Positions 1 through 8,493 of a stretch of DNA of 47,225 nt are shown piece after piece. Source of the stretch: Lutibacter sp. (lineage in GTDB: Bacteria > Bacteroidota > Bacteroidia > Flavobacteriales > Flavobacteriaceae). The DNA is taken from positions 1-47,225 of the forward strand of contig JAUYUA010000046.1 of assembly GCA_030694935.1 (NCBI GenBank). Reading direction: 5' to 3'. Positions within the stretch are counted from its first letter, which is position 1. Each line of letters begins with the position of its first letter. A program made the translations under genes and the position numbers. The notes beneath the pieces were generated by a model. The model was not told where the DNA came from and did not search any database. It saw only the letters and a list, made by a program, of their open reading frames with translations.

Positions 1-170
1 ATGCGCTTCAATCAGCTTGCGCTAAAATGAATTTTGCATTTAAATCGTTTTTATTGGCTATTTTGCCATATCATTTAAAAAATCAAAAAAATATCCAATG
101 CTTAATCATTTAAAAAAATAATGTTCTCGGAGGGGACTCAACATTTAACGTATAACATTTAACACAGAAC
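1..170. other. Left-edge non-coding stretch
   Basis: I see no supportable gene. All frames that reach the left edge carry early stops. The segment is AT-rich and holds a short imperfect direct repeat (AACATTTAAC near 141 and 154) just downstream of the minus-strand cdaA stop. Confidence 0.4.
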
Positions 171-944
171 TTAATTAAGGTCATACCTAATCATTTCAAT
201 AAGTTCTTGGGTATTTTTGAACAACACAAATTCCCCGTCTTTTATATAAGATATTTTACCCGTTTCTTCTGAAACTATCAAACAAAGTGCGTCCGTTTTT
301 TCGGTAATTCCAATGGCAGCTCTATGGCGCAATCCAAATCGTGCCGGGATGTTTTTTGCGGAAAGTGGCAAAATAACCCTGGTGGCTATGATAAAGTTAT
401 CTTTTATAATTACCGCACCGTCGTGCAGCGGACTGTTTTTATAAAAAATACTTTCCAAAATGGGCTGGTTGACTTCGGAATTCATTTTATCGCCGGTAGC
501 TTTCACAAAATCTAAATTATGCGTTCTTTCCAAAACCAATAAAGCGCCAGTTTTTACTGCCGACATCGATTCGCAGGCTTTAACGATGGTTTCTACATCC
601 ATAGTAATATAAATTTCACTTTTCAAAAAGTTGATTTGCTTTAAAAAACTTTTTCTGTTGGTGAAATTTGTGGAACCCAGCATCAATAAAAATTTTCTTA
701 CTTCGGGCTGAAAAACAATAAGTATGGCGATAGCGCCCAAACTAACAAGTGTTCCCAGCAAACCGCTAAGCATTTCCATTTGAAGCGCTTGGGTTATTTT
801 CCAAATAATGATAACAAGTCCAATCCCAATAAAAATATTGACGGCAACACTTCCTTTTAAAAGTTTATATACATAGTAAAGGAGCGTAGCCACCAAAACG
901 ATGTCTAAAATATCAATATAAGAAAAATTCAGAAAATCGAACAT
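171..944 (-). CDS. cdaA: Diadenylate cyclase CdaA
   Basis: Membrane-bound enzyme that makes cyclic di-AMP from two ATP. The 257-residue protein has the standard CdaA plan: three predicted membrane helices in the first 80 residues, a short coiled linker, then the DAC (DisA_N) domain. The catalytic motifs are intact: DGA at 175-177 and RHR at 206-208. It is the last gene of a minus-strand run LOG-folP-lipoprotein-cdaA; the gap to the preceding lipoprotein gene is 66 bp. CdaA next to folP is a common Bacteroidetes arrangement, whereas Firmicutes usually pair it with the regulator CdaR, which is absent here. The identification is secure; the local regulator is unknown. Confidence 0.95.
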   Translation of the reverse strand: MFDFLNFSYIDILDIVLVATLLYYVYKLLKGSVAVNIFIGIGLVIIIWKITQALQMEMLSGLLGTLVSLGAIAILIVFQPEVRKFLLMLGSTNFTNRKSFLKQINFLKSEIYITMDVETIVKACESMSAVKTGALLVLERTHNLDFVKATGDKMNSEVNQPILESIFYKNSPLHDGAVIIKDNFIIATRVILPLSAKNIPARFGLRHRAAIGITEKTDALCLIVSEETGKISYIKDGEFVLFKNTQELIEMIRYDLN

Positions 945-1010
945 TCAATTAGTTTTTGTAAAAATAGGAAAAAAAGATGGCTTGTTAAACAGTTAATTGA
1001 ACCAATAGGC

Positions 1011-1700
1011 CTAACCTTCATTTTCGTTATAAATAAATTCAATCTGATTTATTAAAATGTTTTCACGGCTTAGATTTTCACTAATTGTTCTGTAAAATAA
1101 ATAATCCTGATACATTAAGTTCCGATTAAAGTTTAAATGAAGCATCATTTGTTTGTCATCAGCAAACAATTTTAAAAGTGCCGTGAGTTCCTTTTTGAAA
1201 TTTAATCGGTCGGTTTTCACCCCATTAATTAAAGCGCTGTTTTTATTAAAAACCAGATGTACGTTATGGTAATTTATATAATCGGCGTTGTTTTCTATAA
1301 ATTTATTGGACAAAAAGCCATCAATTTTAAAAGTGACGCCATCAAAATCCAAAAAGGAAAGTCGTTTTGAAATGGTGTCGGAATAGCTAAAATAATCGAG
1401 CATTCCTTTTTCTGAATGCATAGAGTTTGCGTGCTTGTCCTGCAGCATTATTATGGAAGGCATAATTGCTTTTAAAGGCAAACGTTTGTCGATATTATAA
1501 ATCCAATGCGTGGTGCTGATGGTGTTTTTTCGATTAACAATGGCTATGGTGTCGTTGTTTTTAACTTCAAAAAACAGCCAAACTTGCGAATGATTTTGTA
1601 TTTCCTGAACTCCTTTTTCGGCCAAAGTGGGTATTTTAACTTCTTTTTTTGCGCAGCCAAGAATTAAGAAAGGAAGTAATATGAGCAATAATTTTTTCAT
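1011..1700 (-). CDS. Predicted lipoprotein between folP and cdaA
   Basis: A 229-residue protein of unknown function. It starts with a lipoprotein signal peptide, a hydrophobic run ending in LILGC with the lipidated cysteine at residue 16. No enzymatic motif is visible; the rest is a soluble, charged domain rich in Asn and Lys, presumably attached to a periplasm-facing membrane leaflet. Its start codon overlaps the folP stop by 4 bp, so the two are translationally coupled and almost certainly co-transcribed, and cdaA follows. I infer only that it belongs to the same transcription unit; a link to c-di-AMP or folate is not shown by sequence. Confidence 0.85.
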   Translation of the reverse strand: MKKLLLILLPFLILGCAKKEVKIPTLAEKGVQEIQNHSQVWLFFEVKNNDTIAIVNRKNTISTTHWIYNIDKRLPLKAIMPSIIMLQDKHANSMHSEKGMLDYFSYSDTISKRLSFLDFDGVTFKIDGFLSNKFIENNADYINYHNVHLVFNKNSALINGVKTDRLNFKKELTALLKLFADDKQMMLHLNFNRNLMYQDYLFYRTISENLSRENILINQIEFIYNENEG

Positions 1701-2530
1701 AATTTATTGTTTAACAATGCAACAATTTTTACTGCTTCAACGGCTTCTTTTACGTCGTGAACCCGCAATATCGATGCGCCGTTCAACAATGCAACGGTAT
1801 TTGCCGCAGTTGTTGCGTTTAAAGCTGCATTTGCGGTGATGTTTAAAGGTTTGTAAAGCATCCCTTTTCTAGACAAACCTGCAAGCAAAGGCGTTTCAAG
1901 GTTTTTGAACAGTTCCAAATGTGTTAATAACTGATAATTATGTTCTGTGGTTTTGCCAAAACCAAATCCCACATCAGTAATAATATCGTTTACGCCGAGT
2001 TTGTGCAATTCGGCAATTTTTTTTGAAAAATAGTAAAGCAAATCGATGACAACATTCTCGTAAGTCGGATTTTGCTGCATGTTTTGCGGCGTGCCTTGCA
2101 TATGCATCATCACATAAGGAATCTGAAGTTTTGCCACGGTTGAAAACATATTTGCATCCATTTCCCCGGCTGAAATATCATTGACAATACACGCGCCGTG
2201 ATGAATGCATCGTTCGGCAACGTTGCTTCTGAAGGTGTCCACAGAAATTAAAACGGATGAAAATTCGCTGATTAATAGTTTTATGACGGGCAAAATTCGT
2301 TCTAATTCTTCCTCTTCTGAAATATGTTTTGCGCCGGGACGCGAAGAATAAGCGCCAACATCGATAAATGTAGCGCCTTCACACAGCATTTTTTCAACCT
2401 GATTAATGATTGATGCTGAATTGTGGTATTTTCCGCCATCAAAAAAAGAATCGGGTGTGCAATTTAAAATCCCCATGACTTTTGGAGCCGATAGATCTAT
2501 TAAAGTGCCGTTGCAATTGATGCTTTTCAT
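1697..2530 (-). CDS. folP: Dihydropteroate synthase
   Basis: Condenses 6-hydroxymethyl-7,8-dihydropterin diphosphate with p-aminobenzoate in folate synthesis. The 277 residues match the family length. Visible signatures are the first DHPS motif MGILNCTPDSF near residues 19-29 (N23, D27), the phosphate-binding loop SSRPGA at 62-67 (here DVGAYSSRPG rather than the usual ESTRPG), and the late SRKGML motif. The start overlaps the stop of the LOG gene by one base (TAATG) and the stop overlaps the lipoprotein start by four, so it is the centre of a tightly packed operon. This is the target of sulfonamide drugs in bacteria generally. Confidence 0.95.
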   Translation of the reverse strand: MKSINCNGTLIDLSAPKVMGILNCTPDSFFDGGKYHNSASIINQVEKMLCEGATFIDVGAYSSRPGAKHISEEEELERILPVIKLLISEFSSVLISVDTFRSNVAERCIHHGACIVNDISAGEMDANMFSTVAKLQIPYVMMHMQGTPQNMQQNPTYENVVIDLLYYFSKKIAELHKLGVNDIITDVGFGFGKTTEHNYQLLTHLELFKNLETPLLAGLSRKGMLYKPLNITANAALNATTAANTVALLNGASILRVHDVKEAVEAVKIVALLNNKL

Positions 2531-3111
2531 TATCTCACCACTTTGTTAATTATTTTGGTCATTTCCGGAGCTTTGTAATTGAACATTTGAGCAACTAAAT
2601 CGGTAACGTTTTCACTGATGATGAGCATTTCTTTATTGGATTGTTTCAGGTAACCTTCTGTAACCATCACATCAAGCTGTAAAATCAAATGATTGAAAAA
2701 TCCGTTGGTGTTTAAAATCCCCACAGGTTTGTTTTCAATGCCCAACTGCCCCAAAGTTAAGGCTTCAAAAATCTCATCCAAAGTGCCAAAACCTCCCGGC
2801 AATGCGATATAACCATCCACCAATTTACTGATTTTCACTTTGCGTTTGCTCATGGTTTTGGTAACAATCATTTCGGTGATATTGGTGTGGGCAACTTCTT
2901 CATGACGCAACAATCCGGGAATAACGCCAATAACTGATCCTTTTTTTTCAATCATAGTGTCGGCTATAATTCCCATCATTCCAATTTTTCCGCCTCCGTA
3001 AACGAGCCCAATATTATTTTCAATAAAACAATTGCCAAGTTTGATGGCTTCATTTCTGTAAATTTCATTAAATCCGATACTTGAACCGCAAAAAACAGCA
3101 ACTTTTTTCAT
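2530..3111 (-). CDS. LOG-family protein (cytokinin riboside monophosphate phosphoribohydrolase-like)
   Basis: A 193-residue Rossmann-type protein of the TIGR00730/LOG family, which hydrolyses nucleoside 5'-monophosphates to the free base and ribose phosphate. The nucleotide-binding GGGKIGMMG is at 40-48 and the diagnostic PGGFGTLDE at 105-113, carrying the catalytic Arg/Glu context. It is first in the operon with folP. Its start codon lies at the downstream end of a dispersed 112-bp element (3109-3220) whose stem can pair with the start region. Family assignment is firm; in Bacteroidetes the physiological substrate is not established. Confidence 0.9.
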   Translation of the reverse strand: MKKVAVFCGSSIGFNEIYRNEAIKLGNCFIENNIGLVYGGGKIGMMGIIADTMIEKKGSVIGVIPGLLRHEEVAHTNITEMIVTKTMSKRKVKISKLVDGYIALPGGFGTLDEIFEALTLGQLGIENKPVGILNTNGFFNHLILQLDVMVTEGYLKQSNKEMLIISENVTDLVAQMFNYKAPEMTKIINKVVR

Positions 3112-3220
3112 CTGTTTACATTTTATTTTTTTGCTGGAACAGATGCTGCCTGCCTGCCGGACAGGCAGGTTCGCTATTAGTAATTCCTTTGCGTATCAAA
3201 ATTTGTATTGCTCGTTTCAT
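3109..3220 (-). repeat. Start-codon-linked dispersed element, copy 1
   Basis: Read on the minus strand the element begins ATGAAACGAG at 3220 and ends ACAGATG at 3109, supplying the ATG of the LOG gene. Inside are a GC-rich palindrome (CCTGCC/GGCAGG type, about 3151-3172) and the heptamer CATCTGT, which is complementary to the terminal ACAGATG. Four more copies lie at 8383, 23558, 45043 and 47049. Confidence 0.85.
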
Positions 3221-3283
3221 TCTTTAATTATGATTTTTTAATTCATTAAATTTGTCGAAATTTACGGAAATAATTAAAGCTAT

Positions 3284-3826
3284 ATGCAACAAACGTCAAA
3301 ACAATATGATGCGGTTATTGAAAAATGCCGTTCATTATACATAAATAAGTTGAAAGATTATGGATGTGCTTGGCGCATATTGCGATTGCCTTCGTTAACC
3401 GATCAAATTTTTATCAAGGCGCAGCGCATTCGACAACTTCAGGAAAATATGACACGAAAAGTGGAAGAGGGAGAAATTTCTGAGTTTATGGGGATTGTCA
3501 ATTATTCCGTCATGGCTTTAATTCAATTGGAACAAGGCGTGGCGGAACAACCAGATTTGTCTGACGTAGAAGCCTTAACCCTATATGACAAGCATGTGGC
3601 CATCACCAAAAGTTTGATGGAAGACAAAAATCACGATTACGGAGAGGCTTGGCGCGATATGCGCGTAAGTTCACTGTGCGATTTAATTCTCCAAAAACTA
3701 TTGCGCGTTAAACAAATTGAAGACAACAAAGGAAAAACCATTGTTTCTGAAGGTATTGACGCCAATTACCAAGACATGATAAATTATGCTGTTTTTGCCT
3801 TAATTCACCTTAAAGAATTTGACTAA
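3284..3826 (+). CDS. DUF1599 protein (nucleotide modification associated domain 1)
   Basis: A 180-residue soluble protein of the DUF1599 family. It is an internal duplication: residues 9-86 and 101-177 repeat the same pattern, with D25-Y-G-C-A-W-R in the first half and D118-Y-G-E-A-W-R in the second, and MINY/IVNY-type segments closing each half. Pfam links the family to nucleotide modification, but no reaction is established. It is divergent from the LOG-folP operon and followed 93 bp later by the DoxX/MauE gene on the same strand, a neighbourhood recurrent in Bacteroidetes. The start is the first ATG and lies just after an AT-rich promoter region. Confidence 0.85.
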   Translation: MQQTSKQYDAVIEKCRSLYINKLKDYGCAWRILRLPSLTDQIFIKAQRIRQLQENMTRKVEEGEISEFMGIVNYSVMALIQLEQGVAEQPDLSDVEALTLYDKHVAITKSLMEDKNHDYGEAWRDMRVSSLCDLILQKLLRVKQIEDNKGKTIVSEGIDANYQDMINYAVFALIHLKEFD

Positions 3827-3919
3827 CATAAAATGTGGGGCACGAAGTTGTTGTTTTGAAACAACTTATATTGAAACGCAAATAACAAATGACCAAAAAT
3901 TAACAATAAATAGCTATAT

Positions 3920-4885
3920 ATGAAAATCTTAACCTTAATTTTTAGACTCATTGTTTCCTTTACCTTTATTTTTTCTGGCTTTGTTAAATTGGTGGATCCT
4001 TTGGGTTCTTCCTACAAATTTCAGGAATATTTTAGCGCGGGTGTTTTAAATCTCGAATTTTTGATTCCTTATGCTTTGCCATTTTCTATTTTGTTGATAT
4101 TGGCCGAATTGATGTTGGGTGTGACTTTGTTGCTTGGCTATTTGCCAAAGTTCACCGTTTGGAGTTTACTCGTAATGATACTTGTTTTCCTCTTTTTAAC
4201 TTGGTATTCAGCATTTTATAACAAAGTACTCGATTGCGGTTGCTTTGGCGATGCCGTAAAATTAACGCCATGGGAAACTTTTTATAAAAACGTGGTGCTG
4301 CTGGCTTTTATTTTGGTGTTGCTTTTTGGAACAAAACATATTCGTCCGCTAATCAATCTTTCATTTGCAAAATGGACAAGCTTTTTATTTTTTGTGGTAT
4401 TTCTTTACATCACTTACCATGTATTGGTGCATTTGCCAATCATCGATTTCAGGCCTTATGCCATTGGTAAAAATATCCCTGAAGGAATGAAATTTAAAGG
4501 TGCTGAATTACCGCCGATTCACGACTTTTATTTGGAGAATATGGAAGGTGACAATTTAACTGATGAAGTGTTACTGAAAGATAAAGCCATGCTTATTGTG
4601 ACTTATAATATAGATAAAAGCGACAGACAGGGTTTTTCCAAAATTAAGGAAGTAACAGATAAAGCCATAACAAACGGATATAAAGTTTACGCATTAACAG
4701 CTTCGTTGGAAGAGGACTTTTTAGATATTAAAGACGAATTTAGCTTGAACTTTGAGATGTTGTTTTGCGATGAAACCACGCTAAAAACAATTATTAGGGC
4801 AAATCCCGGAATTGTAATGCTTCAAAAAGGTACCGTAACCGGCAAGTGGAATTGGGTTGATGCAGAAAAGGTTACTTTCAATTAA
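3920..4885 (+). CDS. DoxX/MauE-like membrane protein, BT_3928 type
   Basis: A 321-residue protein with four to five membrane helices in the first 180 residues and a soluble C-terminal domain of about 130 residues. The N-terminal part resembles DoxX/MauE, with the redox-like motif CGCFG at 106-110 (Cys106, Cys108) followed by D-x-V-K-x-T-P-W-E. MauE-type proteins help deliver reducing power for disulfide formation in the periplasm; the C-terminal part may be thioredoxin-like but has no CxxC. It follows the DUF1599 gene and ends before a strong terminator at 4941. Membrane location and family are confident; the reaction is inferred. Confidence 0.85.
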   Translation: MKILTLIFRLIVSFTFIFSGFVKLVDPLGSSYKFQEYFSAGVLNLEFLIPYALPFSILLILAELMLGVTLLLGYLPKFTVWSLLVMILVFLFLTWYSAFYNKVLDCGCFGDAVKLTPWETFYKNVVLLAFILVLLFGTKHIRPLINLSFAKWTSFLFFVVFLYITYHVLVHLPIIDFRPYAIGKNIPEGMKFKGAELPPIHDFYLENMEGDNLTDEVLLKDKAMLIVTYNIDKSDRQGFSKIKEVTDKAITNGYKVYALTASLEEDFLDIKDEFSLNFEMLFCDETTLKTIIRANPGIVMLQKGTVTGKWNWVDAEKVTFN

Positions 4886-4940
4886 TCCAACATAAGCGGT
4901 ATGGTGATTTAAAATAACCTATAATGTTTAACTTACAAAA

Positions 4941-4976
4941 AAACCAAATTCTTAAAAAGGAATTTGGTTTTTTTTT
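4941..4976 (+). terminator. Rho-independent terminator after the DoxX/MauE gene
   Basis: An 11-bp perfect stem (4941-4951 with 4960-4970), an 8-nt loop and a following T-run. It closes the DUF1599-DoxX unit and insulates the P-II operon. Confidence 0.85.
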
Positions 4977-5054
4977 GTTTTAACGCTTTCATAACTTCTT
5001 TAATCTATCATTTTTTCATCCGAAAAAGAAAAAAATCATTTTTTTGAAACTTTC

Positions 5055-5076
5055 ACCCCTATTATTTTGGGGGGGA
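5055..5076. promoter_or_regulatory. G/C-capped dyad 1 upstream of the P-II operon
   Basis: ACCCC at 5055-5059 faces a G-run at 5069-5075 across an AT spacer. It is the least regular of four such dyads and lies about 51 bp from the next one. Confidence 0.5.
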
Positions 5077-5106
5077 AAACCATTTATTCTTTATTTAAAA
5101 ACCTAA

Positions 5107-5125
5107 ACCCTTAAAAAAACAGGGT
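5107..5125. promoter_or_regulatory. G/C-capped dyad 2 upstream of the P-II operon
   Basis: ACCCT-N9-AGGGT, centre 5116. It belongs to the series with centres at about 5065, 5116, 5169 and 5222. Confidence 0.55.
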
Positions 5126-5157
5126 AGTAATCTCAATAAATATTAAAAATATTTAAA

Positions 5158-5180
5158 TACCCTATAAAAAAATAAGGGTA
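5158..5180. promoter_or_regulatory. G/C-capped dyad 3 upstream of the P-II operon
   Basis: TACCCT-N11-AGGGTA, a perfect 6-bp inverted repeat with centre 5169. It has the same architecture as dyad 4 exactly 53 bp downstream. Confidence 0.65.
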
Positions 5181-5210
5181 TATTAAAAATATTCGTAAAA
5201 ATTAAGCTAG

Positions 5211-5255
5211 TACCCCATTAAAATTTTGGGGTAAAAAAATATATACATATTTTTG
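5211..5255 (+). promoter_or_regulatory. Promoter of the P-II/amt operon with dyad 4 over the -33 box
   Basis: Dyad 4 is TACCCC-N11-GGGGTA (5211-5233). It overlaps a Bacteroidetes -33 TTTG at 5225-5228. A perfect -7 box, TATTTTTG (TAnnTTTG), follows at 5248-5255 after 19 bp. A regulator bound at the dyad would control access of RNA polymerase. The predicted transcript starts near 5260, about 27 bases before the P-II start codon. Confidence 0.7.
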
Positions 5256-5286
5256 CCTCGAAATCAATCAAAAAAATCACTTTATT

Positions 5287-5625
5287 ATGAAGAAAATTGA
5301 AGCAATTATCAGAAAATCAAAATTTGATGAAGTAAAAGAGGCCCTGCATCAAATTGAAGTCAATTTTTTTAGCTACTGGGATGTCACTGGAGTTGGAAAT
5401 GAAAAAGAAGGGCACGTTTACAGAGGCGTTAGTTACAGCACATCCGACATACAGCGCAGATTTTTATCTATTGTTGTATCTGATCCGTTTTTGGACAGAA
5501 CGGTGGATGCCATTTTAAGGACTGCTTTTACCGGAACCGTTGGAGATGGAAAAATATTTGTTTCAGAGGTAATAGAATCATACAGAATAAGAACAAAAGA
5601 AACGGGTGGAGACTCATTAAAATAA
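5287..5625 (+). CDS. Nitrogen regulatory protein P-II (GlnB/GlnK type)
   Basis: Trimeric signal protein that senses 2-oxoglutarate and ATP/ADP and gates the ammonium channel. Its 112 residues are the family length. The T-loop is present with Tyr50 in the context YRGVSY, equivalent to Tyr51 of E. coli GlnB, and the B-loop TGTVGDGKIFV lies near 82-92. The T-loop differs from the usual RGAEY, as is common in Bacteroidetes. It is 21 bp upstream of amt, so it probably acts as the channel's own GlnK. Regulation is likely through the four dyads and the promoter described upstream; no known nitrogen regulator gene lies in this window. Confidence 0.95.
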   Translation: MKKIEAIIRKSKFDEVKEALHQIEVNFFSYWDVTGVGNEKEGHVYRGVSYSTSDIQRRFLSIVVSDPFLDRTVDAILRTAFTGTVGDGKIFVSEVIESYRIRTKETGGDSLK

Positions 5626-5646
5626 AACAAAACTAACTTTTACATT

Positions 5647-6885
5647 ATGGAAAATACACTATTTACCGTTAACAATGTATGGATGATGATTTGCACCGCA
5701 CTTGTATTTTTAATGCATTTGGGATTTTCATTATTGGAAATTGGATTAACTAGACAAAAAAACACCATCAATATTTTATTTAAAAACGTATTTATTCTAT
5801 CAATAGGGATTGTATTATATGCTTTGGTCGGATTTAATTTAATGTATCCGGGCACATTTATCAACGGAATTTTACCCGATTATTTTATCAATTTATTTGG
5901 GTTGTCCATTCCTGAAAACGGCTTAACTTCCGATTACAATGTTGGTTATACCTACTGGACCGACTTTTTATTTCAGGGAATGTTTGCCGCAACTGCCGCA
6001 ACTATTGTTTCCGGTGCAGTTGCTGAGCGCGTGAAATTAGGATCATTTATGATTTTTACCATATTTTATGTCGGACTTGTATACCCAATAACAGGATCTT
6101 GGAAATGGGGCGGCGGCTGGTTAAATGACCTAGGATTTTACGATTTTGCCGGTTCTACCTTGGTGCATTCCGTTGGCGGATGGGCTGCATTGATTGCCGT
6201 TTGGCTATTGGGCGCAAGAATTGGAAAATTTAAAAAAGATGGCACTATTGGCGCGATTCCCGGACATAATATTCCGCTGGCAACGGCAGGAGTGTTTATT
6301 TTATGGTTGGGCTGGTTTGGATTTAACGGAGGCTCGGTGCTATCAGCCGATCCGGGTAAAACATCATTGGTTTTGGTGACAACCTGTTTGGCGGCAGCAT
6401 CTGGCGGTTTGGCTGCATTTTTAGTTTCGTTGCTTCGACACAAACAATATGATTTATCGATGTTCTTAAACGGTTTGCTTGGCGGTTTGGTTGGGATTAC
6501 AGCTGGAGCCGATATTATGAGTGTTACTGATGCCATTATTATTGGAAGCATCGCCGGAACCCTGATTGTTTTAGGGGTTGGATTTATTGACAGATTGAAA
6601 TTGGATGATCCCGTTGGCGCTATTGCGGTTCATTTAATTTGCGGAATATGGGGAACCTTGGCTGTGGGAATTTTTGGAGAAATGGCAGGTTTGGCGCAAT
6701 TGGGCAAACAAGCCATTGGAATTGTTGCGATAGGTGCATTCTGTATCACATTTGCTTTCATCATATTAATTATTTTAAAGAAAACCGTTGGAATCAGAGT
6801 TTCTGAGGAAGAAGAACAAGAAGGATTGGATATTCACGAACACGGAATGGATGCTTACCCTGATTTTCGTTTAAACCAACATTAA
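5647..6885 (+). CDS. amt: Ammonium transporter
   Basis: Trimeric Amt/MEP/Rh channel for ammonium uptake in the inner membrane. 412 residues with about 11 helices. The channel residues are visible: Asp166 in the substrate-site region, and the twin pore histidines His174 (LVHSVGG) and His329 (AVHLICG). The protein begins directly with the first helix and shows no separate signal peptide. It is co-transcribed with the P-II gene upstream and followed by a porin gene, a grouping seen in many Bacteroidetes. The C-terminal tail is short and acidic, then His-containing, and is the expected docking site for P-II. Confidence 0.95.
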   Translation: MENTLFTVNNVWMMICTALVFLMHLGFSLLEIGLTRQKNTINILFKNVFILSIGIVLYALVGFNLMYPGTFINGILPDYFINLFGLSIPENGLTSDYNVGYTYWTDFLFQGMFAATAATIVSGAVAERVKLGSFMIFTIFYVGLVYPITGSWKWGGGWLNDLGFYDFAGSTLVHSVGGWAALIAVWLLGARIGKFKKDGTIGAIPGHNIPLATAGVFILWLGWFGFNGGSVLSADPGKTSLVLVTTCLAAASGGLAAFLVSLLRHKQYDLSMFLNGLLGGLVGITAGADIMSVTDAIIIGSIAGTLIVLGVGFIDRLKLDDPVGAIAVHLICGIWGTLAVGIFGEMAGLAQLGKQAIGIVAIGAFCITFAFIILIILKKTVGIRVSEEEEQEGLDIHEHGMDAYPDFRLNQH

Positions 6886-7021
6886 TAAATTTGAAAATGA
6901 GTGGCTTATGGAATTAGGCCACGTAATTTCCCTATAATTTTTAAGAATTTAGTTTGTGTGGTATTTCACGCAACAGGAAAATTATTGCCAAAAATCATTA
7001 CTAACAATAAAACAAAAAAAG

Positions 7022-7702
7022 ATGGAAACAATTAAAAGAACATTATTATTGCTGATTGCCATAGGATCATTAAGTACCGTAAATGCGCAAGAAGAACCAA
7101 AAACCAAATTTGATGTGGGTGTAGATTTTGCCAGCCGATATGTTTGGAGAGGTCTTGAATTTTCCGATTCACCTGTAGTGCAGCCTTACGCCGAATTAAC
7201 ATCGGGCAATTTTACGCTTGGCGCTTGGGCTTCTTATGAAACTGGCGGACAAGTGGTTGGACAAGAATTGGATTTGTATGCCAGTTATGCTTTTGGACCG
7301 ATTACCTTAGGATTCATTGATTATGCTTTTCCTGTTGATGGCGCTTCAGACGGTTATTTCAAGATGCAAAATCACGTTGGGGAAGCTACATTGAGTTTTG
7401 ATGGTGTTGAAAAATTTCCGCTTACCTTCATGCTAGGCGTTAATGTTTACAATGATGATCAAAATTCAATTTATACCGAATTGGGTTACCCTTTCAAAGT
7501 TGGTGAAACGGAATTGAAAGCTTTTGTTGGGGCAGGAAATGAACTGTATACCACAAATGGGGAATATAAAGTTTCCAACTTCGGACTTTCGGCAGCGAAA
7601 GCCATAAAAATTACAGACACATTTAGTTTAGGCGTATCAGCATCAGCCATTTTTAATCCGGATACAGATGACGCTTATTTGGTGTTTGTGATTTCTTTAT
7701 AA
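7022..7702 (+). CDS. TorF-family putative porin
   Basis: 226 residues from the ATG at 7022; an in-frame GTG upstream at 6956 would add 22 non-signal residues and is rejected. A Sec signal peptide ends near residue 19 (VNAQ). The mature part opens with the family signature DVGVDFASRYVWRGLEFSD and continues as alternating beta strands, ending in aromatic/hydrophobic residues typical of outer-membrane barrels. TorF-type proteins next to P-II and amt suggest an outer-membrane route for a nitrogen compound. It is the last gene of the unit, closed by a terminator at 7736. Confidence 0.8.
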   Translation: METIKRTLLLLIAIGSLSTVNAQEEPKTKFDVGVDFASRYVWRGLEFSDSPVVQPYAELTSGNFTLGAWASYETGGQVVGQELDLYASYAFGPITLGFIDYAFPVDGASDGYFKMQNHVGEATLSFDGVEKFPLTFMLGVNVYNDDQNSIYTELGYPFKVGETELKAFVGAGNELYTTNGEYKVSNFGLSAAKAIKITDTFSLGVSASAIFNPDTDDAYLVFVISL

Positions 7703-7735
7703 GAATAGTTATTGGTTAATTATTATATTAGGTTT

Positions 7736-7775
7736 AACCTGTCCAGGGTGTACAAAAACTGGGCAGGTTTTTTTA
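7736..7775. terminator. Terminator between porin and DUF1684 genes
   Basis: AACCTG-T-CCAG pairs with CTGG-G-CAGGTT (7736-7746 with 7759-7769), followed by seven T. It sits between convergent genes and mainly serves the plus strand. Confidence 0.85.
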
Positions 7776-7779
7776 TGCC

Positions 7780-8385
7780 TTATTTATAAGCTTTTACCCC
7801 AACAGGAATTGCGATAGGCAAATTGTTTTCTGAAGGCGGAATTGGACATGAAAATGTGTGATTATAAGCACAATACGGATTGTAGGCTTTGTTGAAGTCG
7901 ATGCGTATTTTTTTGCTTCCTTCCTTTGGAATTTCTAAATCCAAATAGCGTCCGCCGCCATAAGTTGTGGTACCGTTTGTGGCATCATTAAAAGGCAAAA
8001 ATAAATGCTCGGCATATTCAACAGTGGTCATTAACTGCTGGTTTTGAAAAATGCTCAGTTCCATTTTTTTCCCATCCAATATAAAACGGGCAATGCCGTA
8101 TTTACGGTACAAAGGCAACCGGTCGGTAGTTGTTGGCATTTCAAAAACGGGCGTGTTTGGCGTTAATTCAAAATCGGCTTCAATGTTGTATTTTTCATCG
8201 ATGTCAAAAAACTCCAACGCTTTAAATGTTTTTATATCTTCTTCAGTTAATGGTGATTTTGTGGCATCTGCAAATTCAATATTTAAATCGTATTGAAATT
8301 GCTTGATATCATCATAGTGCATTGTCTCTTTTTTTCCACAACTAAGTAAAACAATTGCAGTAAGAATAATTAGGTGATGTTTCAT
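7780..8385 (-). CDS. DUF1684 lipoprotein
   Basis: A 201-residue predicted lipoprotein (signal peptide ending LLSC, Cys16) of the DUF1684 family. The family hallmark is clear near the C-terminus: YGGGRYLDLEIP, then NPYCAYN and FSCPIPPSENNLPIAI. These conserved Cys, Asn and Pro residues suggest a fixed small-molecule or metal site, but no activity is established for the family. It is a single gene. The start codon is the last ATG of dispersed element copy 2 (8383-8493), so its translation may be influenced by that element. Confidence 0.85.
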   Translation of the reverse strand: MKHHLIILTAIVLLSCGKKETMHYDDIKQFQYDLNIEFADATKSPLTEEDIKTFKALEFFDIDEKYNIEADFELTPNTPVFEMPTTTDRLPLYRKYGIARFILDGKKMELSIFQNQQLMTTVEYAEHLFLPFNDATNGTTTYGGGRYLDLEIPKEGSKKIRIDFNKAYNPYCAYNHTFSCPIPPSENNLPIAIPVGVKAYK

Positions 8386-8493
8386 CTGTTTAAATTTTAT
8401 TTTTTAGCGGTAACAGCTGCTGCCTGCCTGCCGGCTGGCAGGTTCGCCATTAATCATTCCTGTGTGTATCAAAATTTGATATGCTCGTTTCAT
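8383..8493 (-). repeat. Start-codon-linked dispersed element, copy 2
   Basis: Minus strand: begins ATGAAACGAG at 8493 and ends ACAGATG at 8383-8389, giving the start of the DUF1684 gene. It contains a GC palindrome at about 8423-8443 and, near its outer end, the perfect palindrome TATCAAA-A-TTTGATA. In this copy the heptamer facing the start codon is CAGCTGT, so the stem has one mismatch. Confidence 0.85.

Noticed and set aside
6138-6551. Minus-strand 137-codon ORF
   Set aside because: Antisense of amt, which is complete.
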